Of a DNA stretch of 6,096 bases, positions 1 to 6,026 are shown one piece after another. How positions within the stretch are numbered: the first letter of the stretch is position 1; each line of letters opens with the position of its first letter. The stretch spans positions 1 to 6,096 of the forward strand of contig JAKSDN010001339.1 in NCBI GenBank assembly GCA_022360075.1. Reading direction: 5' to 3'. Position numbers and translations under genes: made by a program. This DNA is from Kiloniellales bacterium (GTDB lineage Bacteria > Pseudomonadota > Alphaproteobacteria > Kiloniellales > JAKSDN01). The notes beneath the pieces are model-generated. The model was given only the letters and a program-made list of their open reading frames with translations, was not told the DNA's origin and did not search any database.

Positions 1-641
1 AAAATCCGCGTCTCGTATGAGCGGTTGGCTGGCTCCAGGGCGATCGAATGGCCGTGGCGGCGCAGGCGCTTGAGGGTAGCCTCGGCCTCGTCGATGAGCG
101 CCACGACGATGGCCCCGTTGTCCGCCGTTTCGCTGCGCTCGATCACCACCGTATCGCCGTCGAGGATGCCGGCGTCGACCATCGAATCGCCTTCCACCTC
201 GAGCGCGTAGTGGTCGCCCCGGCCGAGGATCGCGGCGGGAACGTCGACGAAGCTCGCCTCGTCGCGCAACGCCTCGATCGGCGTGCCGGCGGCGATCCGT
301 CCGTAAAGCGGCAACTGCAGCGCATCGCTCTCCGCCGCGGCGCGCGCGCCGACGAGGGCGCTGTCGCGCGAGCCGGTGATCACCTGCGGCTCGAAGCGTC
401 TGACCGAGGGGGCATCGCGGCGCAGATCGTCGGGCAGGCGCAGGATCTCGATGGCCCGAGCGCGATGCTTGAGGCGTCGGATGAAGCCGCGCTCCTCGAG
501 GCCCGAGATCAGGCGGTGGATGCCCGACTTCGACTTCAGGCCCAGCGCATCCTTCATCTCGTCGAACGACGGCGAGTGGCCGTTTCGGGCGAGATGCTGA
601 TTGATGAAGAGCAATAACTCGTGCTGCTTGCGTGTCAGCAT
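1..641 (-). CDS. lexA: LexA, SOS-response transcriptional repressor and self-cleaving serine protease (3' end cut by window edge)
   Basis: LexA represses DNA-damage genes, including its own, and is inactivated when RecA filaments on single-stranded DNA trigger self-cleavage. In the 213 visible codons, residues 1-68 form the winged helix DNA-binding domain, opening [10 protein letters not shown] and containing [11 protein letters not shown] and [20 protein letters not shown], the alphaproteobacterial form. The latent protease domain follows: the Ala118-Gly119 cleavage site in GRIAAGTP, nucleophile Ser153 in EGDSM, and general-base Lys191 in ATLKRL. The order and spacing are normal. The frame is open to the left edge after SYETRI, so roughly the last 20 residues are missing. 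The ATG at 641 is preceded by GGGAGG (657-652) with a 10-nt gap. It lies downstream of moeA in the same direction but has its own promoter with an SOS box, implying autorepression. The identification is very secure. Confidence 0.97.
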   Translation of the reverse strand, partial: MLTRKQHELLLFINQHLARNGHSPSFDEMKDALGLKSKSGIHRLISGLEERGFIRRLKHRARAIEILRLPDDLRRDAPSVRRFEPQVITGSRDSALVGARAAAESDALQLPLYGRIAAGTPIEALRDEASFVDVPAAILGRGDHYALEVEGDSMVDAGILDGDTVVIERSETADNGAIVVALIDEAEATLKRLRRHGHSIALEPANRSYETRI

Positions 642-695
642 TGGAGTCCGACCTCCCGGATCTTCACGTGTCGCCCGTGGACGACACTAGATATA

Positions 696-710
696 GAACA
701 AAACAACAAC
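696..710 (-). promoter_or_regulatory. Possible second, degenerate LexA box
   Basis: The plus strand reads GAAC (696-699), seven bases, CAAC (707-710), one mismatch from GAAC-N7-GAAC. It sits 10 nt from the strong box, in opposite orientation, and just downstream of the predicted lexA start point. It could be a low-affinity second operator, but it lies in an AC-rich run and may be chance. Confidence 0.3.
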
Positions 711-720
711 CCTGGCACAT

Positions 721-735
721 GTTCTAGTTTAGTTC
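721..735 (-). promoter_or_regulatory. SOS box (LexA operator), alphaproteobacterial GTTC-N7-GTTC type
   Basis: The plus strand reads GTTC (721-724), seven bases, GTTC (732-735), which is GAAC-N7-GAAC on the lexA strand. This direct repeat is the established LexA operator of Alphaproteobacteria, unlike the CTGT-N8-ACAG palindrome of Enterobacteria. It overlaps the predicted -10 of lexA, so LexA binding would block RNA polymerase. Position, sequence and adjacent gene all agree. Confidence 0.85.
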
Positions 736-749
736 TTGTGAGCCGTCAA
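721..749 (-). promoter_or_regulatory. Predicted sigma-70 promoter of lexA
   Basis: On the minus strand a TTGACG -35 hexamer (749-744, 5/6 to consensus) is separated by exactly 17 nt from TAGAAC (726-721, 4/6 to TATAAT). The start point would fall near 714, leaving a leader of about 70 nt before the lexA ATG at 641. The SOS box lies within the spacer and over the -10, as expected for a LexA-repressed promoter. The assignment is by motif only. Confidence 0.6.
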
Positions 750-805
750 GCGTTGATACGGCCGCGACGGGGGCCGCGCGCGATCTGGGGTTGCGGGGCG
801 TGAGT

Positions 806-2020
806 TCAGATGTTGAGCGAGCCGCCCGTCAGGGAGATCACCGGCACACTTTCGCCGGCCGCGAGCGGCGGCGCGTGCGGCGGCCGGACGATCAGGCAGT
901 CGGCATGGGCCAGGGTCGCCAGCATGGAGCTGTCCTGCCGCACGTAGGGCGTGGCGGTCACCCGTCCATCGCCGTCCTTGCCCAAGGTTGCCCGCAGGTA
1001 GTCCTGGCGCCGGTCGTTGGCGCCGAGATCGGCGCCGAGGATCGCGGTTTCGGTCAGATCCGGCGCGTCCTTGCGGCCCAGCATGGCTTGGATCGCCGGC
1101 CGCACGAACAGCACACCGCAGACAAGGCTCGAGACCGGGTTGCCGGGCAGGCCGAGCATGGGCGTGCTGCCGATCTTGCCGAACATCAAGGGCTTGCCCG
1201 GCCGCATCGCGATCTTCCAGAAATCGAGGTCGAGACCGGCACCGGCCAGGGCCTGGGCCACGAGATCGTGCTTGCCGACAGACGCGCCGCCGGAGGTGAC
1301 CAGCAGGTCGGCGCCCATCGCGCCCGCGGCCAGCGCCTGCAGGGAATCCTCCCGGTCGAGGGCGATTCCGAGCTGGATCGGCTCGCCGCCGCAGACGCTG
1401 ACCAGCGCGGCCAGCGACAGCCCGTTCGAGCTGACGATCTGGTTGGGGCCGACCGGCTCGCCCGGCATGACGACCTCGTCGCCGGTCGCCAGGATGGCCA
1501 CGCGCGGCCGCCGTGCGACCCTCAGCCAAGGTACGTTCATGGCCGCGGCGAGACCGATATCGCGCGCCGTCAGCAGGCGGCCCGCCGGCACGCCGAGGTC
1601 GCCGGTCTTGAAGTCGAGGCCCGCCGGCCGGACGTAGTGGCCGGTGGGCACCTGCGCCTTCATGGTGATGCGGTCGCCCTCGGCCTCGGTGTCCTCCTGG
1701 ATGACGATGGCGTCGCTGCCGCGGGGCAGGGGGCCGCCGGTAAAGATGCGCACGGTCTGGCCCGGCTGGATCTCGCGGTCGTAGGCGCCGCCGGCTGGCG
1801 CTTCGCCGACCTGCTCGAGCACGACGGGTGTCTCGGCCAGGTCCGCCGCGCGAACGGCATAGCCGTCCATCGCCGAGACGTCCTGCGGCGGTTGGGTGAA
1901 ACGCGAGACCACGTCCTCGGCCAGGACGCGGCCAAGCCCATCGGCCAGGCTCACGGTCTCGGCCGGCAGCGGCGCGAAAGCGCTCAGGATTCGCGCGAGC
2001 GCTTCCTCGACCGGGATCAT
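806..2020 (-). CDS. moeA: MoeA, molybdopterin molybdenumtransferase
   Basis: MoeA inserts molybdate into adenylylated molybdopterin, the last general step of molybdenum cofactor synthesis in the cytoplasm. From the chosen start the protein has 404 residues, normal for the family. Family motifs in order: MDGYAVRAAD (51-60); FTGGPLPRGSDAIVIQED (93-110); the MoCF/MPT-binding domain with ATGDEV (178-183), TSGGASVG (242-249) and RPGKP (273-277); LPGNPVSS (291-298); then the C-terminal beta domain. Starts further upstream in the frame add about 30 residues that overlap moaC and do not resemble MoeA. The ATG at 2020 begins MIPVEEAL like other MoeA proteins, has GAGG seven nt upstream, and shares one base with the moaC stop (TGATG), implying translational coupling. 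It is the last gene of the block before the lexA promoter. Confidence 0.96.
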   Translation of the reverse strand: MIPVEEALARILSAFAPLPAETVSLADGLGRVLAEDVVSRFTQPPQDVSAMDGYAVRAADLAETPVVLEQVGEAPAGGAYDREIQPGQTVRIFTGGPLPRGSDAIVIQEDTEAEGDRITMKAQVPTGHYVRPAGLDFKTGDLGVPAGRLLTARDIGLAAAMNVPWLRVARRPRVAILATGDEVVMPGEPVGPNQIVSSNGLSLAALVSVCGGEPIQLGIALDREDSLQALAAGAMGADLLVTSGGASVGKHDLVAQALAGAGLDLDFWKIAMRPGKPLMFGKIGSTPMLGLPGNPVSSLVCGVLFVRPAIQAMLGRKDAPDLTETAILGADLGANDRRQDYLRATLGKDGDGRVTATPYVRQDSSMLATLAHADCLIVRPPHAPPLAAGESVPVISLTGGSLNI

Positions 2021-2496
2021 CAGGGCGCCTCGAAGGTGCCCGACTTGCCGCCCGACTTGTGGACCAAGCGGATCTCGCCGATGCGCATACTGCGGTCGAC
2101 CGCCTTGCACATGTCGTAAACCGTCAGGGCGGCGACCGAGACCGCGGTCAGGGCCTCCATCTCGACCCCGGTCTTGCCGGTGATCTTGCAGGTCGCGGTG
2201 ATCTCGATCGCGTTGCGCGCCGGCTCGGGCGTGAGATCGACGCTGACGGAGCTGAGCGCCAGTGGGTGGCAGAGCGGAATGAGATCCGGCGTGCGCTTGG
2301 CGCCCATGATGCCGGCAAGGCGGGCGACCGACAGGACGTCGCCCTTCGCCACCCCGCCCGCCTGGATCAGGGCCAGCGTCTCCGGCGCCATCTCGATCGT
2401 GCCCTTCGCCACCGCCAGCCTCGCGGTTTCGGCCTTGGCCGAGACATCGACCATGACGGCCTTGCCCTCGGCATCGAAGTGGGTGAAGCCGGCCAT
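2020..2496 (-). CDS. moaC: MoaC, cyclic pyranopterin monophosphate synthase
   Basis: MoaC acts with the radical-SAM enzyme MoaA to convert GTP to cyclic pyranopterin monophosphate, the first stage of molybdenum cofactor synthesis. The 158-residue protein contains [10 protein letters not shown] (15-24), [13 protein letters not shown] (67-79), [20 protein letters not shown] (106-125), YDMCKAV (127-133) and KSGGKSG (147-153). Known functional residues of the E. coli enzyme fall at the same numbers: Lys51, His77, Asp128 and Lys131. That equality supports the ATG at 2496 ([11 protein letters not shown]). A GTG at 2508 in the same frame would add four residues and overlap trpC; it has GAGG closer upstream and remains an alternative. 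The ATG lies four nt after the trpC stop. The gene is complete and conventional; moaA, moaD and moaE are not in the window. Confidence 0.96.
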   Translation of the reverse strand: MAGFTHFDAEGKAVMVDVSAKAETARLAVAKGTIEMAPETLALIQAGGVAKGDVLSVARLAGIMGAKRTPDLIPLCHPLALSSVSVDLTPEPARNAIEITATCKITGKTGVEMEALTAVSVAALTVYDMCKAVDRSMRIGEIRLVHKSGGKSGTFEAP

Positions 2497-2500
2497 GGGC

Positions 2501-3316
2501 TCAGGCACCGGCCTCGAGCGCCGCCGGCGCCGGCCGCAGCGCGCGCGCCGCTGCGGCGACGTCGGCCTGGCGCATGAGCGATTCGCCGATCAGGAAAGCC
2601 CGCGCGCCCACCGCGCGCATGCGGGCGAGATCGTCTCGGCCGTAAAGCCCGCTCTCCGCCACCACGAGCCGCTCGGCCGGCACGTTTGGCGCCAGCCTCT
2701 CCGTCGTCGCCAGGTCGACCTGCAAGGTCTTGAGGTCGCGGTTGTTGATTCCGATCAGCGGCGAGCGCAGCGCGAGCGCGCGCCGGAGCTCGGCCTCGTC
2801 GTGCACCTCGAGCAGGACATCCATGCCGAGCGCGAGCCCCAGATCCTCGAGCTCGGACGCCTGCCCGTCCGACAAGGCGGCCAGGATCAACAGAATACAG
2901 TCGGCCCCGAGCGCCCGCGCCTCGACGACCTGATAGGGGGTGAGGGTGAAATCTTTGCGCAGCACCGGCAGCGCGACGGCCGCTCGGGCCGCGACAAGAT
3001 CGCCGTCCTGGCCTTGAAAATAGGGCCCATCGGTCAGCACCGAAAGGCAGCTCGCGCCACCCTCCTGATAGGCGCGGGCCAGGCTGGACGGATCGAAGTC
3101 GGCCCGGATCAGGCCCTTGCTGGGCGAGGCCTTCTTGATCTCGCAGATCAGGCCATAGCCGTCCCGGGCGGCGGCACCGGCCAGCCGGCGGTGAAAGCCG
3201 CGCGGCGGCGAAGCCTCTTTCGCACGCGCTTCCAACTCTTCGAAAGTGAGCTTGGCCTTCCGCGCCTCGACGTGTGCGAGCTTGTCCGCGCAAATTTTAC
3301 GCAGCACGTCGCTCAT
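2501..3316 (-). CDS. trpC: TrpC, indole-3-glycerol phosphate synthase
   Basis: TrpC closes the ring of 1-(2-carboxyphenylamino)-1-deoxyribulose 5-phosphate to give indole-3-glycerol phosphate, CO2 and water. The 271-residue chain is a single-domain (beta/alpha)8 barrel, not fused to TrpF. Expected active-site segments are all present: [11 protein letters not shown] (58-68, with Glu59 and Lys61), LRKDF (119-123, with Lys121 as catalytic acid), LLEVH (168-172, Glu170), GINNRDL (189-195), VAESG (219-223) and LIGESLM (242-248, phosphate binding). The ATG at 3316 overlaps the trpD stop as ATGA, typical of coupled genes, and [12 protein letters not shown] matches the usual N-terminus. The last 15 residues are Ala/Pro-rich and probably disordered. 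trpF must be elsewhere, as is usual in this class. Confidence 0.97.
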   Translation of the reverse strand: MSDVLRKICADKLAHVEARKAKLTFEELEARAKEASPPRGFHRRLAGAAARDGYGLICEIKKASPSKGLIRADFDPSSLARAYQEGGASCLSVLTDGPYFQGQDGDLVAARAAVALPVLRKDFTLTPYQVVEARALGADCILLILAALSDGQASELEDLGLALGMDVLLEVHDEAELRRALALRSPLIGINNRDLKTLQVDLATTERLAPNVPAERLVVAESGLYGRDDLARMRAVGARAFLIGESLMRQADVAAAARALRPAPAALEAGA

Positions 3317-4353
3317 GCGCCGGGCACCGTCTCGTTGGTGATCGCCACGAGGCGGGCGAGCGTCGCCTTGGCGCGCCCGCTGTCGACTGCTTCCGCTGCC
3401 AGAGCCACGCCGCTCTTCAGGTCCTCGGCCTTGCCGGCCACGATCAGGGCGGCCGCGCTGCTGTAGACCACGATGTCGCGGAAGGGGCCGCGCTCGCCGT
3501 CAAGCATCGCGCGCATCACCAGGGCATTGTGCGCGGCGTCACCGCCCTTGAGGTCGTCGAGCGTGGCCTGGGCCAAACCGGCCTCTTCGGGGCTCACCGT
3601 AAAGCTGCGCACCGCACCGTCCTTCAGCTCCGCGACGCTGGAAGGGCCGGTGGTCGAAAGCTCGTCGAGCCCGTCGGCGCCATGCACCACCCAGGCCATC
3701 TCGGTGCCGAGGCCTTTCAGGACATGGGCGAGCGGCTCGACCCAATCCGGCGAGAACACGCCCAGGAGCTGGCGCTTGACCCGGGCCGGGTTCGACAGCG
3801 GCCCCAAGAGGTTGAAGATCGTCCGCGTGCCCAGCTCGACCCGCGTCGGTCCGACATGGCGCATCGCGCTGTGATGGCGCGGCGCCATCAGGAAGCAGAT
3901 GTTGGCCTCGCGCAGGGCGCGCGCCACCAAGGCCATGTCCGCCTCGATGTTGACGCCGAGCGCGGTCAGCACGTCGGCCGCGCCGCTCTTCGAGGAGAGC
4001 GCGCGGTTGCCGTGCTTGGCGACCGGCACGCCGCAGGCCGCCACGACGAGCGCGGCCCCGGTCGAGATATTGAGCGTGCCCTTGGCATCGCCGCCGGTGC
4101 CGCAGGTGTCGATCGCCTCCGCGGGGCCTTCGATCGGCAGCATCTTGGCGCGCATGGTCTTGGCCGCGCCGATGATCTCCTCGACGCTCTCGCCGCGCAC
4201 CCGCAGCGCCATCAGGAAGCCGCCCATCTGCGCCGGCGTGGCATTGCCCGACATGATGACGTCGAAGGCCTGCTCGGCCTGGGCGCTGGTCAGGCGCTCG
4301 CCCTGGGCGGCGACCGCGAGCAGGCTCTTCAGATCGCCCATGTCGCTGGTCAC
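3313..4353 (-). CDS. trpD: TrpD, anthranilate phosphoribosyltransferase
   Basis: TrpD transfers the phosphoribosyl group of PRPP to anthranilate. The 346-residue protein has the alpha-helical N-terminal domain ([16 protein letters not shown], 21-36; [12 protein letters not shown], 44-55), then the nucleoside-phosphorylase-like fold. The PRPP-binding loop DTCGTGGD is at 82-89, NISTG at 95-99, [17 protein letters not shown] at 113-129, the anthranilate-site region [14 protein letters not shown] at 154-167, and [17 protein letters not shown] at 173-189. All are intact. The start is a GTG at 4353, preceded by GAGGGGG with a 6-nt gap; an ATG at 4341 (MGDLKSLL) would also give a normal N-terminus but lies too far from that site. 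It begins 24 nt after the trpG stop and overlaps trpC by 4 nt. The function is secure; the exact start is less so. Confidence 0.96.
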   Translation of the reverse strand: MTSDMGDLKSLLAVAAQGERLTSAQAEQAFDVIMSGNATPAQMGGFLMALRVRGESVEEIIGAAKTMRAKMLPIEGPAEAIDTCGTGGDAKGTLNISTGAALVVAACGVPVAKHGNRALSSKSGAADVLTALGVNIEADMALVARALREANICFLMAPRHHSAMRHVGPTRVELGTRTIFNLLGPLSNPARVKRQLLGVFSPDWVEPLAHVLKGLGTEMAWVVHGADGLDELSTTGPSSVAELKDGAVRSFTVSPEEAGLAQATLDDLKGGDAAHNALVMRAMLDGERGPFRDIVVYSSAAALIVAGKAEDLKSGVALAAEAVDSGRAKATLARLVAITNETVPGA

Positions 4354-4377
4354 CGCTGGCCCCCTCTGCCTCGCCGA

Positions 4378-4956
4378 TCAGGCATTGTGGCCGCTCAGGC
4401 GCAGGAAGTTGCCCAGCAGCGCGTGGCCGTGCTCAGATGCGATGCTCTCGGGATGGAACTGAACGCCGTGGATCGGCAGCTCGCGGTGGCGCAGCCCCAT
4501 CACCGTGCCGTCGTCGGTTCGAGCCGTCACCTCCAAGCAGTCGGGCACGCTGTCCCGCTCGACCACCAGCGAATGGTAGCGCGTCGCAGTCAGCGGGCTG
4601 GGCAGATCCGAGAAGACTCCCTCCGCGTCGTGCTCGATGGGGCTCAGCTTGCCGTGCATCGGCGCCGGCGCGCGGGTGACCTTGCCGCCGAAGGCTTGTC
4701 CCACGGCCTGATGACCGAGGCACACGCCGAGGATCGGCAGCTTGCCGGCCGCCGCCTCGATCAGCTCGAGGCACACGCCGGCTTTGTCGGGATCGCAAGG
4801 GCCCGGCGAGAGAACGATACCTTGAGGGTGGAGGTCGAGCGCTTCCTCGGCCGTCACCTGGTCGTTGCGCCGCACCTCGACCTCGGCGCCAAGCTCTCCC
4901 AAGAAGTGGAAGAGGTTGTAGACGAAGGAGTCGTAGTTATCGATGAGAAGATACAT
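4378..4956 (-). CDS. trpG: TrpG, anthranilate synthase glutaminase component (may also serve as PabA)
   Basis: TrpG is a class I glutamine amidotransferase that passes ammonia from glutamine to TrpE for anthranilate synthesis. The 192-residue protein starts [15 protein letters not shown], the family signature, and has VLSPGPCDP (48-56), the nucleophile elbow [15 protein letters not shown] (77-91, Cys79), the TRYHSLVV segment (125-132) and QFHPES (166-171, with His168 and Glu170 completing the triad). It is a stand-alone subunit, not a TrpE-TrpG fusion. The ATG at 4956 is fixed by homology; an in-frame TGA lies 15 codons upstream with no other start between. No Shine-Dalgarno sequence is visible before it, which is unusual here. 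trpE does not precede it; a hemerythrin gene does. PabA (aminodeoxychorismate synthase) cannot be distinguished by sequence alone, but linkage to trpDC favours TrpG. Confidence 0.95.
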   Translation of the reverse strand: MYLLIDNYDSFVYNLFHFLGELGAEVEVRRNDQVTAEEALDLHPQGIVLSPGPCDPDKAGVCLELIEAAAGKLPILGVCLGHQAVGQAFGGKVTRAPAPMHGKLSPIEHDAEGVFSDLPSPLTATRYHSLVVERDSVPDCLEVTARTDDGTVMGLRHRELPIHGVQFHPESIASEHGHALLGNFLRLSGHNA

Positions 4957-5008
4957 TACAGCGGTTTGGCGCGCGTACTTGAGGGATTTATTGAACTCCG
5001 GTCATCAC

Positions 5009-5017
5009 CTTATAACA
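5009..5017 (-). promoter_or_regulatory. Possible extended -10 promoter element for the trpGDC block
   Basis: The minus strand reads TGTTATAAG, which fits the extended -10 form TGn-TATAAT with 5/6 in the hexamer. No good -35 lies 16-18 nt upstream, as is tolerated with extended -10 promoters. Transcription would begin around 5002, giving a leader of about 45 nt to the trpG ATG. It is the only promoter-like sequence I see in the 145-nt gap between hemerythrin and trpG. No tryptophan codon occurs on this strand of the gap, so a classical trp leader-peptide attenuator is absent here. Confidence 0.35.
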
Positions 5018-5037
5018 GCTTGCGGGGAAGGGTGGAA

Positions 5038-5071
5038 GCCGAGCGGCACCGCGCGGGAAAGCGCGTTCGGC
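5038..5071. repeat. Interrupted inverted repeat between the hemerythrin gene and trpG
   Basis: Outer arms GCCGA (5038-5042) and TCGGC (5067-5071) enclose inner arms CGCGC (5050-5054) and GCGCG (5061-5065) around a 6-nt loop. It begins about 30 nt after the hemerythrin stop. It could terminate hemerythrin transcription, but no T-run follows on either strand and the two stems are separated by an asymmetric bulge. Confidence 0.25.
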
Positions 5072-5101
5072 CTCTGTCTACGTCAAGGGGCGCTCGGCCG
5101 C

Positions 5102-5572
5102 TCAGACGTTGCTGCGCCACACCTCGGCGGCCTTGAAGGACTGGGCGGCCTGGCGCGATTCGGTGAGGCGCCGCTCCGCGTAGGGCCCGTAGGCCTTGTC
5201 CTCGACCTGGATGTGCTTGACCAGCCAGTCCTGGAGGAACTCGACCAGCTCCTGCGCGACGAAGCGCGCCACGCCCTCGGGGTCATCGTCGAATCGGTCG
5301 GCGATGCCGCGGATCTTGTCGATGAAGGCCTGGTGCTCGGCCTTGTGCTCGGAGAGGGCCGGATAGCCGCAGACCATCATGACCTGCTCTTCACGGCCGA
5401 AGTGGGTCTCGGCATAGCGGATCAAGGCGACGAGGCATTGCCGCACGGCGGCCTCGCGGGCCTCCTGGTCGGCATTGGTCTCGAGCAGATTGATGATGTG
5501 GATCAGGCCCTTGTGGTCGTCGTCCAGCTCCGGGACGCCGACGCTCATCGCCTGAGTCCAATGCATCGTCAT
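5102..5572 (-). CDS. Bacteriohemerythrin, single-domain oxygen-binding diiron protein
   Basis: This is a stand-alone hemerythrin of 156 residues. All seven iron ligands of the family are present with bacterial spacing: His20 (in ELDDDHKGL), His57 and Glu61 (HFGREE, HxxxE), His76 and His80 (HKAEH), and His120 and Asp125 (HIQVED, HxxxxD). The N-terminal MHWTQAMSVGVPELDDDH and the CGYPALSEH segment are also typical. No signal peptide, membrane segment or sensor domain is visible, so it is cytoplasmic; roles known for such proteins include O2 binding or delivery, O2 sensing and NO or iron handling. About 30 residues follow the last ligand, a slightly long helical tail ending VWRSNV. The ATG at 5572 has GAGG seven nt upstream; an ATG at 5566 is an alternative, and longer in-frame starts add non-homologous sequence. 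An FNR-like box upstream suggests induction at low oxygen or by NO. Confidence 0.93.
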   Translation of the reverse strand: MTMHWTQAMSVGVPELDDDHKGLIHIINLLETNADQEAREAAVRQCLVALIRYAETHFGREEQVMMVCGYPALSEHKAEHQAFIDKIRGIADRFDDDPEGVARFVAQELVEFLQDWLVKHIQVEDKAYGPYAERRLTESRQAAQSFKAAEVWRSNV

Positions 5573-5611
5573 GGCCGAGCCTCGCTTGCTTCGAAGGCCG
5601 CAAGAATGCTG

Positions 5612-5629
5612 CGGCTCCCGATGGAGCCG
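5612..5629. repeat. Perfect 7-bp hairpin in the hemerythrin leader
   Basis: CGGCTCC (5612-5618) and GGAGCCG (5623-5629) pair perfectly around a 4-nt loop. It falls at the predicted 5' end of the hemerythrin transcript, about 40 nt before the ribosome binding site. It could stabilise the mRNA or be an operator; no function can be shown from sequence. Confidence 0.35.
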
Positions 5630-5634
5630 AGGAC

Positions 5635-5675
5635 ACCCTAGAGAGCCGGCGCGCCGTGGCATTGATTCAAGTCAA
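5635..5675 (-). promoter_or_regulatory. FNR/FixK/DNR-type box (5662-5675) with candidate -10 for the hemerythrin gene
   Basis: The plus strand reads TTGAT-TCAA-GTCAA at 5662-5675, i.e. TTGAC-TTGA-ATCAA on the hemerythrin strand, a 9/10 match to the FNR consensus TTGAT-N4-ATCAA and typical of FixK/DNR-family sites. Reading leftward, a weak -10 (TAGGGT, 5640-5635) follows after 21 nt, close to the class II layout in which the box is centred near -41.5 and replaces the -35. The start would be near 5628, giving a leader of about 55 nt. In the other direction the matching position (around 5698-5703) has no -10-like sequence, so hemerythrin is the better target. Confidence 0.55.
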
Positions 5676-5725
5676 GATCGTGGAACCGGCGGAGCGGCGA
5701 CAGGATCGCGGGAAATAGCCCAGTC

Positions 5726-5739
5726 GTGACGGCCGTCAC
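5726..5739. repeat. Perfect 14-bp palindrome, operator-like
   Basis: GTGACGG followed by CCGTCAC is perfectly self-complementary with no loop. It lies upstream of the 38-residue membrane peptide gene in a region otherwise without promoter assignment. A dimeric regulator could bind here. No family is recognised from the sequence. Confidence 0.35.
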
Positions 5740-5763
5740 TTCCTCCAGGAAAGCGCCTGCCCA

Positions 5764-5792
5764 CATGGAGTCCATGACGCCCCGAAAGGGCG
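5764..5792 (+). repeat. Two adjacent short inverted repeats in the leader of the small ORF
   Basis: CATGGA-G-TCCATG (5764-5776) is a symmetric repeat around one base, and CGCCC-CGAAA-GGGCG (5778-5792) is a 5-bp hairpin with a 5-nt loop ending six nt before the AAGGAG ribosome binding site at 5799-5804. In RNA the second could influence translation initiation. Confidence 0.35.
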
Positions 5793-5812
5793 GGAAACAA
5801 GGAGATGAAGAA

Positions 5813-5929
5813 ATGTCAGCGCACAGAATGGGTGGCTTGGTCGTCGATCTCGTGGCCGTGGGCGTGGGTATTCTGCTGGCCCTGCCTTTCTTCATGGTTC
5901 TTGCCTCGCCTTTCGTCATCGGATTCTGA
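5813..5929 (+). CDS. Small single-pass membrane peptide, 38 aa, function unknown
   Basis: I do not recognise this peptide. The short N-terminus MSAHRMGG is followed by an almost uninterrupted hydrophobic stretch from about residue 9 to the end (LVVDLVAVGVGILLAL, then PFFMVLASPFVIGF), with one Asp at residue 12 and prolines at 25 and 33. It would be one membrane helix, or a helix plus a re-entrant tail, with N-terminal positive charges predicting an inside N-terminus. The main evidence that it is real is AAGGAG at 5799-5804, 8 nt before the ATG at 5813, the best ribosome binding site in the window. A start at 5726 exists in frame but adds charged, non-membrane sequence; the ATG at 5805 is in another frame and abuts the AAGGAG. 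It diverges from the hemerythrin gene, sharing 240 nt of upstream DNA. It could act with hemerythrin, or be an independent small protein. Confidence 0.55.
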   Translation: MSAHRMGGLVVDLVAVGVGILLALPFFMVLASPFVIGF

Positions 5930-5949
5930 AGCGGGCACTCCATTGACCA

Positions 5950-5976
5950 CGACGGCAGGCGTTCGCTCGTCCGTCG
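5950..5976 (+). terminator. Weak candidate terminator after the small membrane peptide gene
   Basis: CGACGG (5950-5955) pairs with CCGTCG (5971-5976), with an inner GCG/CGC pairing in the loop, starting 21 nt after the stop codon. A T-rich stretch (GATTTCTCTT) comes only about 6 nt after the stem rather than directly next to it. The position is suitable but the structure is marginal. Confidence 0.25.
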
Positions 5977-6026
5977 ATCCCGATTTCTCTTAACCATACG
6001 GCGTTAGGATCTGTGCGGCAGAGAGC

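Noticed and set aside
759..776. CGGCC/GGCCG inverted repeat after moeA as a terminator
   Set aside because: The stem is only 5 bp with an 8-nt loop and no T-run on the minus strand; such repeats are common in DNA this rich in G and C.
2021..2110. Upstream extension of moeA to a start at 2110
   Set aside because: The added 30 residues overlap moaC and have no MoeA resemblance. The ATG at 2020 has GAGG at 7 nt and the normal N-terminus.
791..2119. 442-codon open frame on the plus strand opposite moeA
   Set aside because: It is the antisense shadow of moeA, with low-complexity composition and no recognisable motif or ribosome binding site.
5081..5086. TTGACG on the minus strand as a -35 for a trpG promoter
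   Set aside because: The sequence 16-18 nt downstream is GC-rich (around CGCTTT) and does not resemble a -10. The extended -10 at 5017-5009 is better.
4957..5101. trp attenuator or leader peptide before trpG
   Set aside because: No TGG codon exists on the minus strand in any frame of this gap, so a Trp-codon leader peptide cannot be encoded here.
3274..5136. 620-codon open frame on the plus strand opposite trpC, trpD and trpG
   Set aside because: It lies antisense to three genes with full sets of catalytic motifs. Its His/Arg/Ala-rich translation resembles no family and is typical of the shadow frame of GC-rich codon use.
5682..5712. GGAACC upstream of the small ORF as an EcfG or RpoE-type -35 element
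   Set aside because: No CGTT or similar -10 element lies 16-17 nt downstream, so the two-part promoter pattern is not met.
5638..5997. 119-codon minus-strand frame upstream of hemerythrin
   Set aside because: It has no recognised motif, it overlaps the small plus-strand ORF, which has an excellent ribosome binding site, and it would run through the FNR-like box. Composition is unlike the neighbouring genes.
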